Assembly (NCBI GenBank): GCA_017472605.1
Contig: JAFUPV010000066.1
Span: forward strand, 1-46,634
DNA length: 46,634 bases
Direction of reading: 5' to 3'
Origin: Lachnospiraceae bacterium
GTDB taxonomy: Bacteria; Bacillota; Clostridia; Lachnospirales; Lachnospiraceae
Part shown: positions 1 to 7,106 of the stretch, in pieces
Layout of the letters: each line of letters starts with the position of its first letter
Position numbering within the stretch: position 1 is the first letter of the stretch
The notes under the pieces: generated by a model
The model's input: only the letters and a program-made list of their open reading frames with translations
Database searches by the model: none
Told to the model about the DNA's origin: nothing
Position numbers and translations under genes: made by a program

Positions 1-615
1 AAGCTGGAAGTCAGTGAAGATCCGCTGCGGTTAGCGCTCCAATATGCAATGGTGGGAAATTACATCGATTTTGGTGCAGTGGGTATTGTGGATGAGACAT
101 ATCTTACTGCGCTGCTGAAGGATGCAGCGCTGAATTCTGTGGATGAGCGGACGTTTGCCCAGCTGAAGCTGGAGCTGGAATCAGCAGAAAAACTTGTTTA
201 TCTGACCGATAACTGCGGTGAGATTGTAATGGATAAGCTGCTGATTGGGCAGCTGAAGGCACTTTACCCGCAGATGGAACTGACTGTAATTGTCAGGGGC
301 GGTGAGGTGCTGAACGATGCGACCGTTGAGGATGCCGTCCAGGTTGGTCTGACCGAACTGGTTCCAGTGATCGACAATGGAAATTCGATTGCTGGAACCT
401 GGATGGACGAAGTGTCTGCGCAGGCAAGACATGTGATGGAGGATGCGGATCTGATTCTGGCAAAGGGGCAGGCAAACTATGAGACACTGCGCGGATGCGG
501 AATGAATATTTACTATATTTTTCTGTGTAAGTGCGAAATGTTTGCGCGGATGTTTCAGGTGCCCAGATTTTCAGGAATGCTGCTGAAAGAAAGAGAGACT
601 GGCATCGGTATATGA
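1..615 (+). CDS. DUF89 / ARMT1-like damage-control phosphatase, 5'-truncated
   Basis: The reading frame is open from base 1, so the true start lies outside the window; an ATG at 49 is internal. The visible part has the family landmarks: GNYIDFGA near the left edge, the metal-binding DNCGE motif (about 215-229) and a late AKGQANYETL segment. DUF89 proteins are metal-dependent phosphatases thought to remove damaged or surplus phosphometabolites; the substrate cannot be told from sequence. About 204 residues are present, against roughly 280-300 in complete bacterial members, so the N-terminal helical part is missing. The gene ends 25 bases before the thrS promoter and shows no functional link to it. 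The family call is good; the specific function is unknown. Confidence 0.85.
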   Translation, partial: KLEVSEDPLRLALQYAMVGNYIDFGAVGIVDETYLTALLKDAALNSVDERTFAQLKLELESAEKLVYLTDNCGEIVMDKLLIGQLKALYPQMELTVIVRGGEVLNDATVEDAVQVGLTELVPVIDNGNSIAGTWMDEVSAQARHVMEDADLILAKGQANYETLRGCGMNIYYIFLCKCEMFARMFQVPRFSGMLLKERETGIGI

Positions 616-640
616 TACCCGGTTATTTTCATCTTACCGC

Positions 641-669
641 TTGACAGCAGCAAAACAACGTGCTACTAT
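641..669 (+). promoter_or_regulatory. sigma-A promoter of the thrS T-box transcript
   Basis: TTGACA (641-646), a 17-nt spacer, and TACTAT (664-669). It sits directly before the T-box leader, so transcription should start near 676. Confidence 0.8.
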
Positions 670-675
670 AAACCC

Positions 676-965
676 AATAACATAGGAAAAGCAATGACGG
701 AAACGAGTAGTCTGCAGGAATCATCCAGAGAGAACAGCGTTTGGTGGAAGCTGTTTATGACAAGTGCTTACGAAAACCATTCCAGAGCTGTCGTGCCTAA
801 GATTCGATGCAGGGAACGTAATAACCTGCGCAAAATCGTTAAGCGTGACCGTATGCCTGCGTTAAAGGATAGGATTTGATGGAATCTGAAGTAAAAAGTT
901 AAGGTGGAACCGTGCGATATGCACCCTTAGAGGTACTGGGAACAGTATGTCTGGGGTGCTTTTCT
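676..965 (+). promoter_or_regulatory. T-box riboswitch leader of thrS (threonine specific)
   Basis: A leader of roughly 290 nt with T-box landmarks: AGTAG (706-710) at the base of stem I, a GGTGGAAG distal-loop-like element (743-750), a likely specifier ACC followed by A (776-779), and the T-box sequence AAGGTGGAACCGTGCG (901-916) just before a terminator. The TGGA in the T-box would pair with NCCA of a tRNA with U73, which fits Gram-positive tRNA-Thr. Uncharged tRNA-Thr should favour the antiterminator and raise thrS expression. The class is secure from the T-box sequence plus the downstream gene; the exact specifier was placed by eye. Confidence 0.9.
921..965 (+). terminator. T-box-controlled terminator before thrS
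   Basis: GCACCC (921-926) and GAGGTACTG pair with CAGTATGTC and GGGGTGC around a GGAA loop, followed by TTTTCTT. It lies directly after the T-box bases, as expected for the switchable terminator. Confidence 0.85.
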
Positions 966-1065
966 TATGTTGTTTATTACCCGAATCGGGCAGAGCGGCG
1001 GATTCAAGAGGAGTGATCCGTTCTGGTGCAGACGGGAAACAAAAAATCAAAAGGAGACATAAGAA

Positions 1066-2829
1066 ATGAAGGTTTTACGAAGAAACGGGCAGGTAATCGA
1101 AGGAAGTTTTGAGGAAAAGGAGATTCGGGAGGCATTCTGGCATACAAGTGCCCATGTGCTGGCACAGGCAGTGAAACGTCTGTATCCGGAAACAAAGTGC
1201 GCGATTGGTCCTGCCATTGAGAACGGGTTCTACTATGATTTTGAGTTCGGTTTTGCTTTTACAGAGGAACATCTGCAGGAAGTGGAAGCTGAGATGAGGA
1301 AGATTGTGAAGGAATCGCTGTCCCTTCAGGTAAGCGAAGTGAGCCGGGAAGAAGCAATCCTGTGGATGGAGAAAGCGGAGGAACCCTATAAGCTGGAACT
1401 GATCCGGGGATTGCAGGAAAAGGAAAAAATCTATTTCTACCGTCAGGGAAGCTACACAGAGTTCTGTGCAGGGCCGCATATTTCCAACACATGTCAGATC
1501 AGGGCATTTAAGCTTCTGTCCGTCGCAGGTGCCTATTGGCGCGGTGATGAAAACAATAAGATGCTGACACGCATTTACGGCATTTCCTTCCCGAAAGCGG
1601 CTCAGCTGGAACAGCATTTGAAGCAGTTGGAGGAAGCCAGGCTGCGGGATCATCGAAAGCTTGGCAGGGAGCTTGGATTGTTTTCCATCATGGATGAAGG
1701 CCCCGGACTTCCGTTTTTCCTTCCGAAGGGACTGGTGCTGAAAAATCTGCTGATTGATTACTGGAGAGAGATTCACAGAAGGGAAGGATATCTGGAAATT
1801 TCAACACCGATCATGTTGAACCGCAGGCTCTGGGAGACTTCCGGACACTGGGACCATTACCGGGAGATCATGTATTCCCTGAAAGTGGATGACGAAGATT
1901 TTGCGATCAAACCGATGAACTGTCCGGGAGGATTGCTGGTGTATCAGATGGAGCCTCATTCCTACCGGGAGCTGCCCCTTCGAATCGGCGAACTGGGACT
2001 GGTACACCGAAACGAAAAGTCCGGAACACTCCATGGTCTGATGCGTGCCAGATGCTTTACACAGGACGATGCTCACATTTTCATGATGGAAAATCAGGTC
2101 ATGGATGAAATAAAGAATGTGGCGAAGCTGATTGATGAAGTGTATCAGAAATTTGGTTTTGACTATTTTATCGAGCTGTCAACAAGACCGGAAAACAGCA
2201 TCGGAAGTGATGAAGACTGGGAACTGGCAACAGCTGCATTGAAACATGCAGTGGAAGAGATGGGAATTCCATATGTGATTAATGAGGGAGACGGCGCCTT
2301 CTATGGACCAAAGCTTGATTTTCATCTGAGGGACTCGGTTGGAAGAACATGGCAGTGCGGTACAATTCAGCTGGATTTCCAGCTTCCCCTGCGGTTTGGC
2401 GCGGAATATATCGGGGCAGACGGAGAAAAGCATCGTCCCATCATGATCCATCGTGTTGTGTTCGGTTCCATTGAGCGGTTTATCGGAATCCTTATCGAGC
2501 ACTATGCAGGAAAATTCCCGGTGTGGCTGTCTCCTGTTCAGGTGAAGGTGCTTCCTGTGTCAGATAAATATCTGGATTATGCGGCTCATGTTGCAGCGGA
2601 ACTGAAACAAAGGGGAATCCGTGTGGAAGTGGATGAGCGGGATGAGAAGCTGGGATATAAAATCCGGGAGGCAAGGCTGGACAAGGTTCCGTACATGTTG
2701 ATCGTTGGCGAGAAGGAAGCGGCAGATGAGCTGGTTTCCGTCCGGCAGCGGGATGCGGCGGACGGAAACCAGGAAATGGGAAGGATGAGACTGGAGGAAT
2801 TTGCGGCGAGAATAAAGAATGTGATCTGA
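1066..2829 (+). CDS. thrS: Threonyl-tRNA synthetase, short form without TGS domain
   Basis: Class II synthetase that charges tRNA-Thr. The editing domain begins almost at once, with HTSAH at residues 26-30 and the editing Cys in FCAGPH (about 134). The catalytic core follows, with MNCPGG (about 285), motif 2 around GLMRARCFTQDDAHIF and motif 3 around GSIERFIGILIEHY. A C-terminal anticodon-binding domain starts near FPVWLSPVQV. The protein is 587 residues, against about 640 in typical bacterial ThrRS, because the N-terminal TGS domain is absent. The ATG follows AAAAGGAGACATAAGAA, a good ribosome-binding site, so the short N-terminus is not a start-site error. Regulated by the upstream T-box. 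Confidence 0.97.
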   Translation: MKVLRRNGQVIEGSFEEKEIREAFWHTSAHVLAQAVKRLYPETKCAIGPAIENGFYYDFEFGFAFTEEHLQEVEAEMRKIVKESLSLQVSEVSREEAILWMEKAEEPYKLELIRGLQEKEKIYFYRQGSYTEFCAGPHISNTCQIRAFKLLSVAGAYWRGDENNKMLTRIYGISFPKAAQLEQHLKQLEEARLRDHRKLGRELGLFSIMDEGPGLPFFLPKGLVLKNLLIDYWREIHRREGYLEISTPIMLNRRLWETSGHWDHYREIMYSLKVDDEDFAIKPMNCPGGLLVYQMEPHSYRELPLRIGELGLVHRNEKSGTLHGLMRARCFTQDDAHIFMMENQVMDEIKNVAKLIDEVYQKFGFDYFIELSTRPENSIGSDEDWELATAALKHAVEEMGIPYVINEGDGAFYGPKLDFHLRDSVGRTWQCGTIQLDFQLPLRFGAEYIGADGEKHRPIMIHRVVFGSIERFIGILIEHYAGKFPVWLSPVQVKVLPVSDKYLDYAAHVAAELKQRGIRVEVDERDEKLGYKIREARLDKVPYMLIVGEKEAADELVSVRQRDAADGNQEMGRMRLEEFAARIKNVI

Positions 2830-2835
2830 CGGGAG

Positions 2836-3009
2836 ATGGCAGGGGAATCAGATACCTATCTGGAGCTGGAAGAATTCGATCAGGCGCTGATGGTTCTTGG
2901 AATTCCGAAAGATGCCAGTGAGGAGGGCTATGAAAACTGCGACTTTGATCAGGAATATGTGGAGCGATTCCTTCGGATCATTCGATCAACGGAAAGAACC
3001 GCTCCCTGA
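2836..3009 (+). CDS. Small acidic hypothetical ORF (57 codons), doubtful
   Basis: An ORF in the same frame as thrS starts two codons after its TGA, encoding an acidic peptide beginning MAGESDTYLELEEFDQAL and ending STERTAP. GGGAG directly abuts the ATG, too close for a normal ribosome-binding site. No domain is recognised. It could be a translationally coupled small gene, the remnant of a larger one, or chance. It lies between thrS and the convergent spoIIID, where nothing else is visible. Confidence 0.3.
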   Translation: MAGESDTYLELEEFDQALMVLGIPKDASEEGYENCDFDQEYVERFLRIIRSTERTAP

Positions 3010-3065
3010 GTGTTCCGGATGAAAGAGGAACCGGATATCTGGCTGGTCATTTCGAAACCGATGCG

Positions 3066-3320
3066 TTACGCATGCTGCTGTAAATATTTCTCCTTTGTCG
3101 CCATTCCGCCGCGAATGTGCCGCTCGGACTTATTGATATCAAGAATGACTCTTGCCTGGCCTGCCAGTGCCGGATTGATCTTTTGCAGACGTTGGGTCAC
3201 ATCCTTATGTACGGTTGACTTGCTGACACCGAACTCCTTGGCAGTCTGTCTCACTGTTGAATGATTCACAATGATATAATTTCCTATTTCAATGGCCCGC
3301 TCCTCGATATAATCTTTCAA
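3066..3320 (-). CDS. spoIIID: Sporulation transcription factor SpoIIID
   Basis: An 84-residue DNA-binding protein of the mother-cell sporulation programme, where it acts with sigma-E to switch genes on and off before sigma-K. The sequence matches SpoIIID throughout: KDYIEERAIEIGNYII, the helix-turn-helix TVRQTAKEFGVSKSTVHKDV and the basic tail RHIRGGMATKEKY. The start is the TTG at 3320-3318: GGGAGG lies 5 nt upstream and the protein then begins with the conserved KDYIEER. A longer ATG reading from 3371 would run through the promoter. Its presence marks an endospore-forming lineage. Confidence 0.95.
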   Translation of the reverse strand: MKDYIEERAIEIGNYIIVNHSTVRQTAKEFGVSKSTVHKDVTQRLQKINPALAGQARVILDINKSERHIRGGMATKEKYLQQHA

Positions 3321-3348
3321 AAGAGCCTCCCATAAATTGAATTTGTAC

Positions 3349-3377
3349 AGTTTATGAGGAAAAGAATTCAATTATGA
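3349..3377 (-). promoter_or_regulatory. Candidate sigma-E promoter of spoIIID
   Basis: On the minus strand TCATAATT (3377-3370), a 13-nt spacer, then CATAAACT (3356-3349). These resemble the sigma-E hexamers (about GTCATATT and CATACAAT) and lie about 29 nt before the TTG start. Read by eye. Confidence 0.5.
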
Positions 3378-3390
3378 AAGTAAAATAGGA

Positions 3391-3418
3391 TTGACAAAAT
3401 CCGGGCAGGAGTTACAAT
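3391..3418 (+). promoter_or_regulatory. sigma-A promoter of the M55 peptidase gene
   Basis: TTGACA (3391-3396), a 16-nt spacer and TACAAT (3413-3418), 29 nt before the ATG. It diverges from the spoIIID promoter. Confidence 0.7.
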
Positions 3419-3446
3419 TAAGAAATTGATATACGAGGGAGGACTC

Positions 3447-4250
3447 ATGATGAGATTATTAATTAGTTCGGATATTGAAGGAACTGCAGGAATCGCAACC
3501 TGGGGGGAAACGGAAAAGAAAGACCAGGAATATGCGTATTTTCGTCGGCAGATGACAAAAGAAGTCAGCGCTGCCTGCCGCGGAGCGATGGAGAGCGGAA
3601 AGGAAGTGGAGATTCTGGTAAAGGATGCCCACGACAGTGCATGCAACCTGATTCCGGAAGCGCTTCCAGAGGAAGTAAAACTTCTGCGCGGCTGGGAAGG
3701 TGCGCCTGGAAGCATGATGGCAGGAATCCGCGAGAACATCGACGCAGTAGCCATGACCGGCTACCATTCCGCTGCCTACACGGATGGAAATCCGCTTGCT
3801 CATACCATGAATACACAGAATCAGTATGTCCGGATCAACGGAAAGCCGGCCAGTGAATTTATGATCAATGCGTACACAGCTGCTTACTATGGCGCATCCA
3901 TTCTTTTTGTCAGCGGAGACAGAGCTCTCTGCGAATCCGCAAAGGAAATCTGCCCCAACATTGAGACGGCTGCTGTGGAAGAGGTCTATGGAGGTGCTGT
4001 CATTGCAATGCACCCGATGAAAGCGCAGGAACTGATTTACGAGGGCATGCAGCGTGCCATGCAGAAAGATCTGCAGGAAACAAAAATTGCGCTTCCGGAG
4101 CACTTTACAGTGGAAATTGAGTTTAAGGAGTACACGAAGGCTTACAAGGGCAGCTTCTATCCGGGCGCAAAACGTGTCGGAACAAAGGGAATTGTGTTTG
4201 AGCATGATGATTACTATGAAGTGCTGAGATTCCTCTTCTTTACCCTGTAA
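3447..4250 (+). CDS. M55 family D-aminopeptidase (DppA-like)
   Basis: Zinc peptidase of family M55, whose known member DppA of Bacillus releases N-terminal D-amino acids from peptides and may recycle cell-wall peptides. Metal-binding segments are visible in order: SSDIEGTAG at the N-terminus, KDAHDSACN, a GYHS histidine, and ASEFMIN with the conserved Glu. Length (267 residues) is normal. GAGGGAGG precedes tandem ATGs at 3447 and 3450, and either could be used. No transporter genes flank it, unlike the dpp operon, so a housekeeping or sporulation-linked role is possible but unproven. Confidence 0.88.
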   Translation: MMRLLISSDIEGTAGIATWGETEKKDQEYAYFRRQMTKEVSAACRGAMESGKEVEILVKDAHDSACNLIPEALPEEVKLLRGWEGAPGSMMAGIRENIDAVAMTGYHSAAYTDGNPLAHTMNTQNQYVRINGKPASEFMINAYTAAYYGASILFVSGDRALCESAKEICPNIETAAVEEVYGGAVIAMHPMKAQELIYEGMQRAMQKDLQETKIALPEHFTVEIEFKEYTKAYKGSFYPGAKRVGTKGIVFEHDDYYEVLRFLFFTL

Positions 4251-4337
4251 GAACCGGGGATAAGATCAGAAGGGACTGCCGCAGCCTGCTTCTCATCAGA
4301 TGGGTGGGCTTTTGCTCCTGTTTCCAGAAACGGAAGG

Positions 4338-4387
4338 ACAGAAAGAAATCGGAGGTGAAGAATGACTCACCTCCGATTTCTTTCTGT
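4338..4387. terminator. Perfect 21-bp inverted repeat between convergent genes (bidirectional terminator)
   Basis: Arms 4338-4358 and 4367-4387 are exact reverse complements around an 8-nt loop. The right arm contains the last codons and TGA of the ANTAR gene on the minus strand. On either strand the 3' arm ends in a T/C-rich tract, TTTCTTTCTGT, rather than a pure T run. The position between convergent genes suggests a shared terminator. Confidence 0.65.
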
Positions 4388-4966
4388 ATAAGTCTTTATA
4401 ATATCCTCTGCTACACAACGTTTTGAAGAACAGGAATCCATCGCCCGTTTCTCAATGTAGCGGTGGGCATCCGGCTCGCTCATGTTAAGTTCGCTGATCA
4501 GAAGCCACTTGGCCCGGTTTACAATGCGGATTTCCTCCATTTTTTTCTCAATGGACAGTGTTTTCTTCTCAAAATGGCGCAGGTGTTCTCTGGAACTGAT
4601 CATCCAGCTTAAAGCAATCGCCATAGTCGGTTTGGAAGTTGGCTTTTCCAGAGTAAAGACACCGTGAATTGCAACTTTGTTATAAATATCATCATGAATA
4701 TCATTGCGGACAACAAGAAGAACGACGGTTTCTCTGTCTGAACAGACATCAATCGCAAAACGGATTCCCGGATCATCCGACAGCGGTGAATTGATCAGAA
4801 CAAAGTCATAGGGCCGATCCGCAATTGCTCTTCTTATGGAACTGATGTTCGAGATGGTCCGGATCGGATAGTAAAAAGACTCGGGAAGCAGAGATGCCAG
4901 ATTGGTATTAAAATTCTCTGCCGCTGATACGACAAGAATACTGTAAGTTCGTTCTTGCAAGCTCAT
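4367..4966 (-). CDS. ANTAR-domain antitermination response regulator (GlnR/NitR-like)
   Basis: A 199-residue protein with an N-terminal receiver-like domain (SILVVSAAEN through FTLEKPTSKPT), a short coiled linker (HLRHFEKKTLSIEKKMEEI) and a C-terminal ANTAR RNA-binding domain (IRIVNRAKWLLI, then SEPDAHRYIEKRAMD). ANTAR proteins bind paired RNA hairpins and prevent terminator formation. The receiver is atypical: where a phospho-acceptor Asp is expected the sequence reads DFVLINSPLSD, so phosphorylation is uncertain. It is the last gene downstream of the glutamate synthase/glnA operon. Clostridium saccharobutylicum has a comparable ANTAR gene downstream of glnA. AAGGAG precedes the ATG. Likely targets are the two leaders at 9.8-10.1 kb. 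Confidence 0.9.
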   Translation of the reverse strand: MSLQERTYSILVVSAAENFNTNLASLLPESFYYPIRTISNISSIRRAIADRPYDFVLINSPLSDDPGIRFAIDVCSDRETVVLLVVRNDIHDDIYNKVAIHGVFTLEKPTSKPTMAIALSWMISSREHLRHFEKKTLSIEKKMEEIRIVNRAKWLLISELNMSEPDAHRYIEKRAMDSCSSKRCVAEDIIKTYTERNRR

Positions 4967-4992
4967 GCAGCGTTTCTCCTTTTAGCTGTTCT

Positions 4993-5126
4993 TACATCCA
5001 GACGAACATGCCTGTGACACGTTCGATCGGATTGTTCCTACATCCAGGCGAACGTGCCTGTGACACGTTCGATCGGATTGTTCCTACATCCAGGCGAACG
5101 TGCCTGTGACACGTTCGATCGGATTG
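4993..5126 (-). repeat. Three tandem 46-bp hairpin repeats between glnA and the ANTAR gene
   Basis: Units start at 4993, 5039 and 5085 with an exact 46-nt period; the last is cut at 42 nt. Each contains CGAACGTG and CACGTTCG separated by 7 nt. Copies 2 and 3 are identical over their shared length. Copy 1 differs at two bases, one in the stem, where it gives a G-U pair in minus-strand RNA but an A-C mismatch in plus-strand RNA. The array begins 2 nt after the glnA stop and ends 26 nt before the ANTAR start codon. There are no unique spacers, so it is not a CRISPR. Confidence 0.9.
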
Positions 5127-5128
5127 AC

Positions 5129-6340
5129 TTATTGGCAGCAATAAATATCCAGAATTTCAGCAGGGACATGTTCTTTGATGAATTCACTCTGAGCAGCTGC
5201 GGCACAGGCCTGAGCGCGGTTTTTCGGCAGCTGCCTGTAGGTCGCAAGCGTCTGCGGATCTGCCTTAAAGAGGTTAAAATCAGCGGCGGGCGGAAGGGGA
5301 AGATGATGTTCAATCCCGTACAGTGCCGCATAGATCATCAGAGTAAAAGCCAGATAGGGATTGGCAGAAGGATCCGGAGAGCGGAGTTCGGCGCGGCGGT
5401 ATTCTCCTGCAGCCGCAGGAACACGAATCAGCTGAGAGCGGTTTTCACTGGACCAAGAGATATATCCCGGAGCCTTGTTTTTACCAAAGCGTTCATAGGA
5501 ATTATCGCTGGGATTCAGAAAAGCAGTCATATCCTCCACTTTATCCAGAATTCCTGCGATCACTTGAGGAAGAAGATCACGGTCGTCATTGGCTTTTACA
5601 GAGATGTTAATGTGAAAGCCGCTGCCGGGCTTATCCTCAAGAGGCTTCGGACTGAAATCGGCATAAAGACCATTATGTCCCGCAACTGTTTTTACAATGG
5701 TCTGGAACGTCATTGCATTATCGGCGGCAGACAGCGGATCAGAATAGCGGAAATCAATTTCATTCTGACCCGGTCCCTCTTCATGGTGAGAACTTTCCGG
5801 ACGGATGCCCATCTGGGAAAGGGTCAGGCAGATTTCACGGCGGATGTTTTCTCCTTTGTCATCCGGTGCAAGATCCATATAGCCGGCATTATCATAAGGG
5901 ATCTTTGTCCGTTTCCCGTTGTCGTCCAGCTGAAACAGATAAAATTCCTGTTCGGCGCCAAAGGAAAACCGGTATCCTGCTTTCCCAGCAGTTTCAATCG
6001 CCTGGATCAGAAGAGTTCTGGTGTCACATTCGAAGGGTCTTCCATCCGGATAGGAGATGGTGCAGAACATGCGGACCACGCGTCCATGTTCCGGACGCCA
6101 GGGCAAAATCATCAGTGTGGCAGCATCCGGATGAAGGAGCAGGTCGGAATGGGTCTCATCACCAAATCCGTCAATGGCAGAACCGTCAATGGCAATTCCC
6201 TGCTCAAAGGCACGGGGAAGCTCCTGGGGCATGATGGAAATGTTCTTCTGCCTTCCAAAAACATCGCAGAATGCAAGACGAATAAACTTTACATCTTCTT
6301 CCTCAACGAACTGGATAACCTCCTGTCGCAAATATTTCAT
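5129..6340 (-). CDS. glnA: Glutamine synthetase, type I-like, short C-terminus
   Basis: ATP-dependent ligase making glutamine from glutamate and ammonium. Core motifs are in order: GAEQEFYLF (glutamate and metal binding), HHEEGPGQNEIDF, GSGFHINIS, the ATP-binding stretch around NSYERFGKNKAPGYISW with ENRSQLIRVP, and AELRSPDPSANPYLAF. At 403 residues it is shorter than the usual 440-470: it stops at ILDIYCCQ, where relatives continue for about 30 residues, and the 46-bp repeat array begins 2 nt later. GAAAGGAAAG precedes the ATG. It is the fourth gene of the glutamate synthase operon, so the GS/GOGAT pair is co-expressed. A second, type III enzyme is encoded divergently. Confidence 0.92.
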   Translation of the reverse strand: MKYLRQEVIQFVEEEDVKFIRLAFCDVFGRQKNISIMPQELPRAFEQGIAIDGSAIDGFGDETHSDLLLHPDAATLMILPWRPEHGRVVRMFCTISYPDGRPFECDTRTLLIQAIETAGKAGYRFSFGAEQEFYLFQLDDNGKRTKIPYDNAGYMDLAPDDKGENIRREICLTLSQMGIRPESSHHEEGPGQNEIDFRYSDPLSAADNAMTFQTIVKTVAGHNGLYADFSPKPLEDKPGSGFHINISVKANDDRDLLPQVIAGILDKVEDMTAFLNPSDNSYERFGKNKAPGYISWSSENRSQLIRVPAAAGEYRRAELRSPDPSANPYLAFTLMIYAALYGIEHHLPLPPAADFNLFKADPQTLATYRQLPKNRAQACAAAAQSEFIKEHVPAEILDIYCCQ

Positions 6341-6366
6341 GCTTTTTCTTTCCTTTCTATGACTTA

Positions 6367-7086
6367 TTAATTTGCTACATACATCTGTCTGTATGGATTG
6401 CTGCTGTCCGGCGTAACGACGGTAAAGGTTTCCTGTAAAATTTCATCCAGCGGATATCCGAATAATTCACAGAATTCGCTCAGATAGTCCCTGATCGCAA
6501 CTAACGTGTCCCCTGCTGCCGTTTTTGTGGTGACCTGTCCCGGAAAACGAACCCGGCTGCAGTCACCCCGCAGGTACATGGTTCCGCCATGCATACCGGT
6601 GCACGGAAAATTGCCGACAATCTTCTTTCCGTCTGTACCAAGACCAAGAACAATAATAATTCCGCCGGCCTGGTATTCGCCCAGAAAGCTGCCGGCAGTA
6701 CCGCCGATTACCATCACCGGCACCTTCTCCCGGTATGCTTTCATGTGAATACCGGCGCGGTAGCCTGCGTTCCCTTTCACAAAGATATGACCGCCCCGCA
6801 TGGCATAGCCGGCCGCGTCACCAATGTTTCCGTGGATGATGATCGTTCCGTCGTTCATTGTATCGCCGACAGCGTCCTGGGCATTTGCATGTACCGTGAT
6901 CTGAGCGCCGTTAAGATAAGCGCCGAGGGCGTTTCCGGGAATTCCGCTGACGGTAATGGAACGGCCGGAAATACCGGCACCGATGAAACGCTGTCCGCAG
7001 CAGTTGGTAATGGTGCAGTCACCATTGCTGTCGCGAAGAACCTGATTCAGTTCTGTATATTCATAATTCAAAGCATTAATTACCAT
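6367..7086 (-). CDS. Glutamate synthase GXGXG (alpha C-terminal) module
   Basis: A stand-alone version of the C-terminal GXGXG beta-helix domain of glutamate synthase, with repeated GN/GD-A-G turns such as GNIGDAAGYAMRGGHI and GNAGYRAGIHMK and a late GGTMYLRG. In split, archaeal-type enzymes this part supports the FMN subunit structurally. ATG 7086 is preferred because GGGAGG lies 9 nt upstream and MVINALNYEYTELN resembles the usual N-terminus. An alternative ATG at 7110 overlaps the upstream stop as ATGA. About 239 residues, normal for a separate module. Confidence 0.9.
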   Translation of the reverse strand: MVINALNYEYTELNQVLRDSNGDCTITNCCGQRFIGAGISGRSITVSGIPGNALGAYLNGAQITVHANAQDAVGDTMNDGTIIIHGNIGDAAGYAMRGGHIFVKGNAGYRAGIHMKAYREKVPVMVIGGTAGSFLGEYQAGGIIIVLGLGTDGKKIVGNFPCTGMHGGTMYLRGDCSRVRFPGQVTTKTAAGDTLVAIRDYLSEFCELFGYPLDEILQETFTVVTPDSSNPYRQMYVAN

Positions 7087-7106
7087 AAATTGATACCTCC
7101 CGGATT

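Noticed and set aside
694-879. 61-codon ORF before thrS
   Set aside because: It lies entirely in the T-box leader.
4993-5126. Repeats of 46 bp with inner dyads, possible CRISPR
   Set aside because: The units follow each other with no unique spacers, there are only three, and no cas genes are near.
5054-6370. 438-residue open frame opposite glnA
   Set aside because: It is the complement of a clear glutamine synthetase gene and has no recognisable domain.
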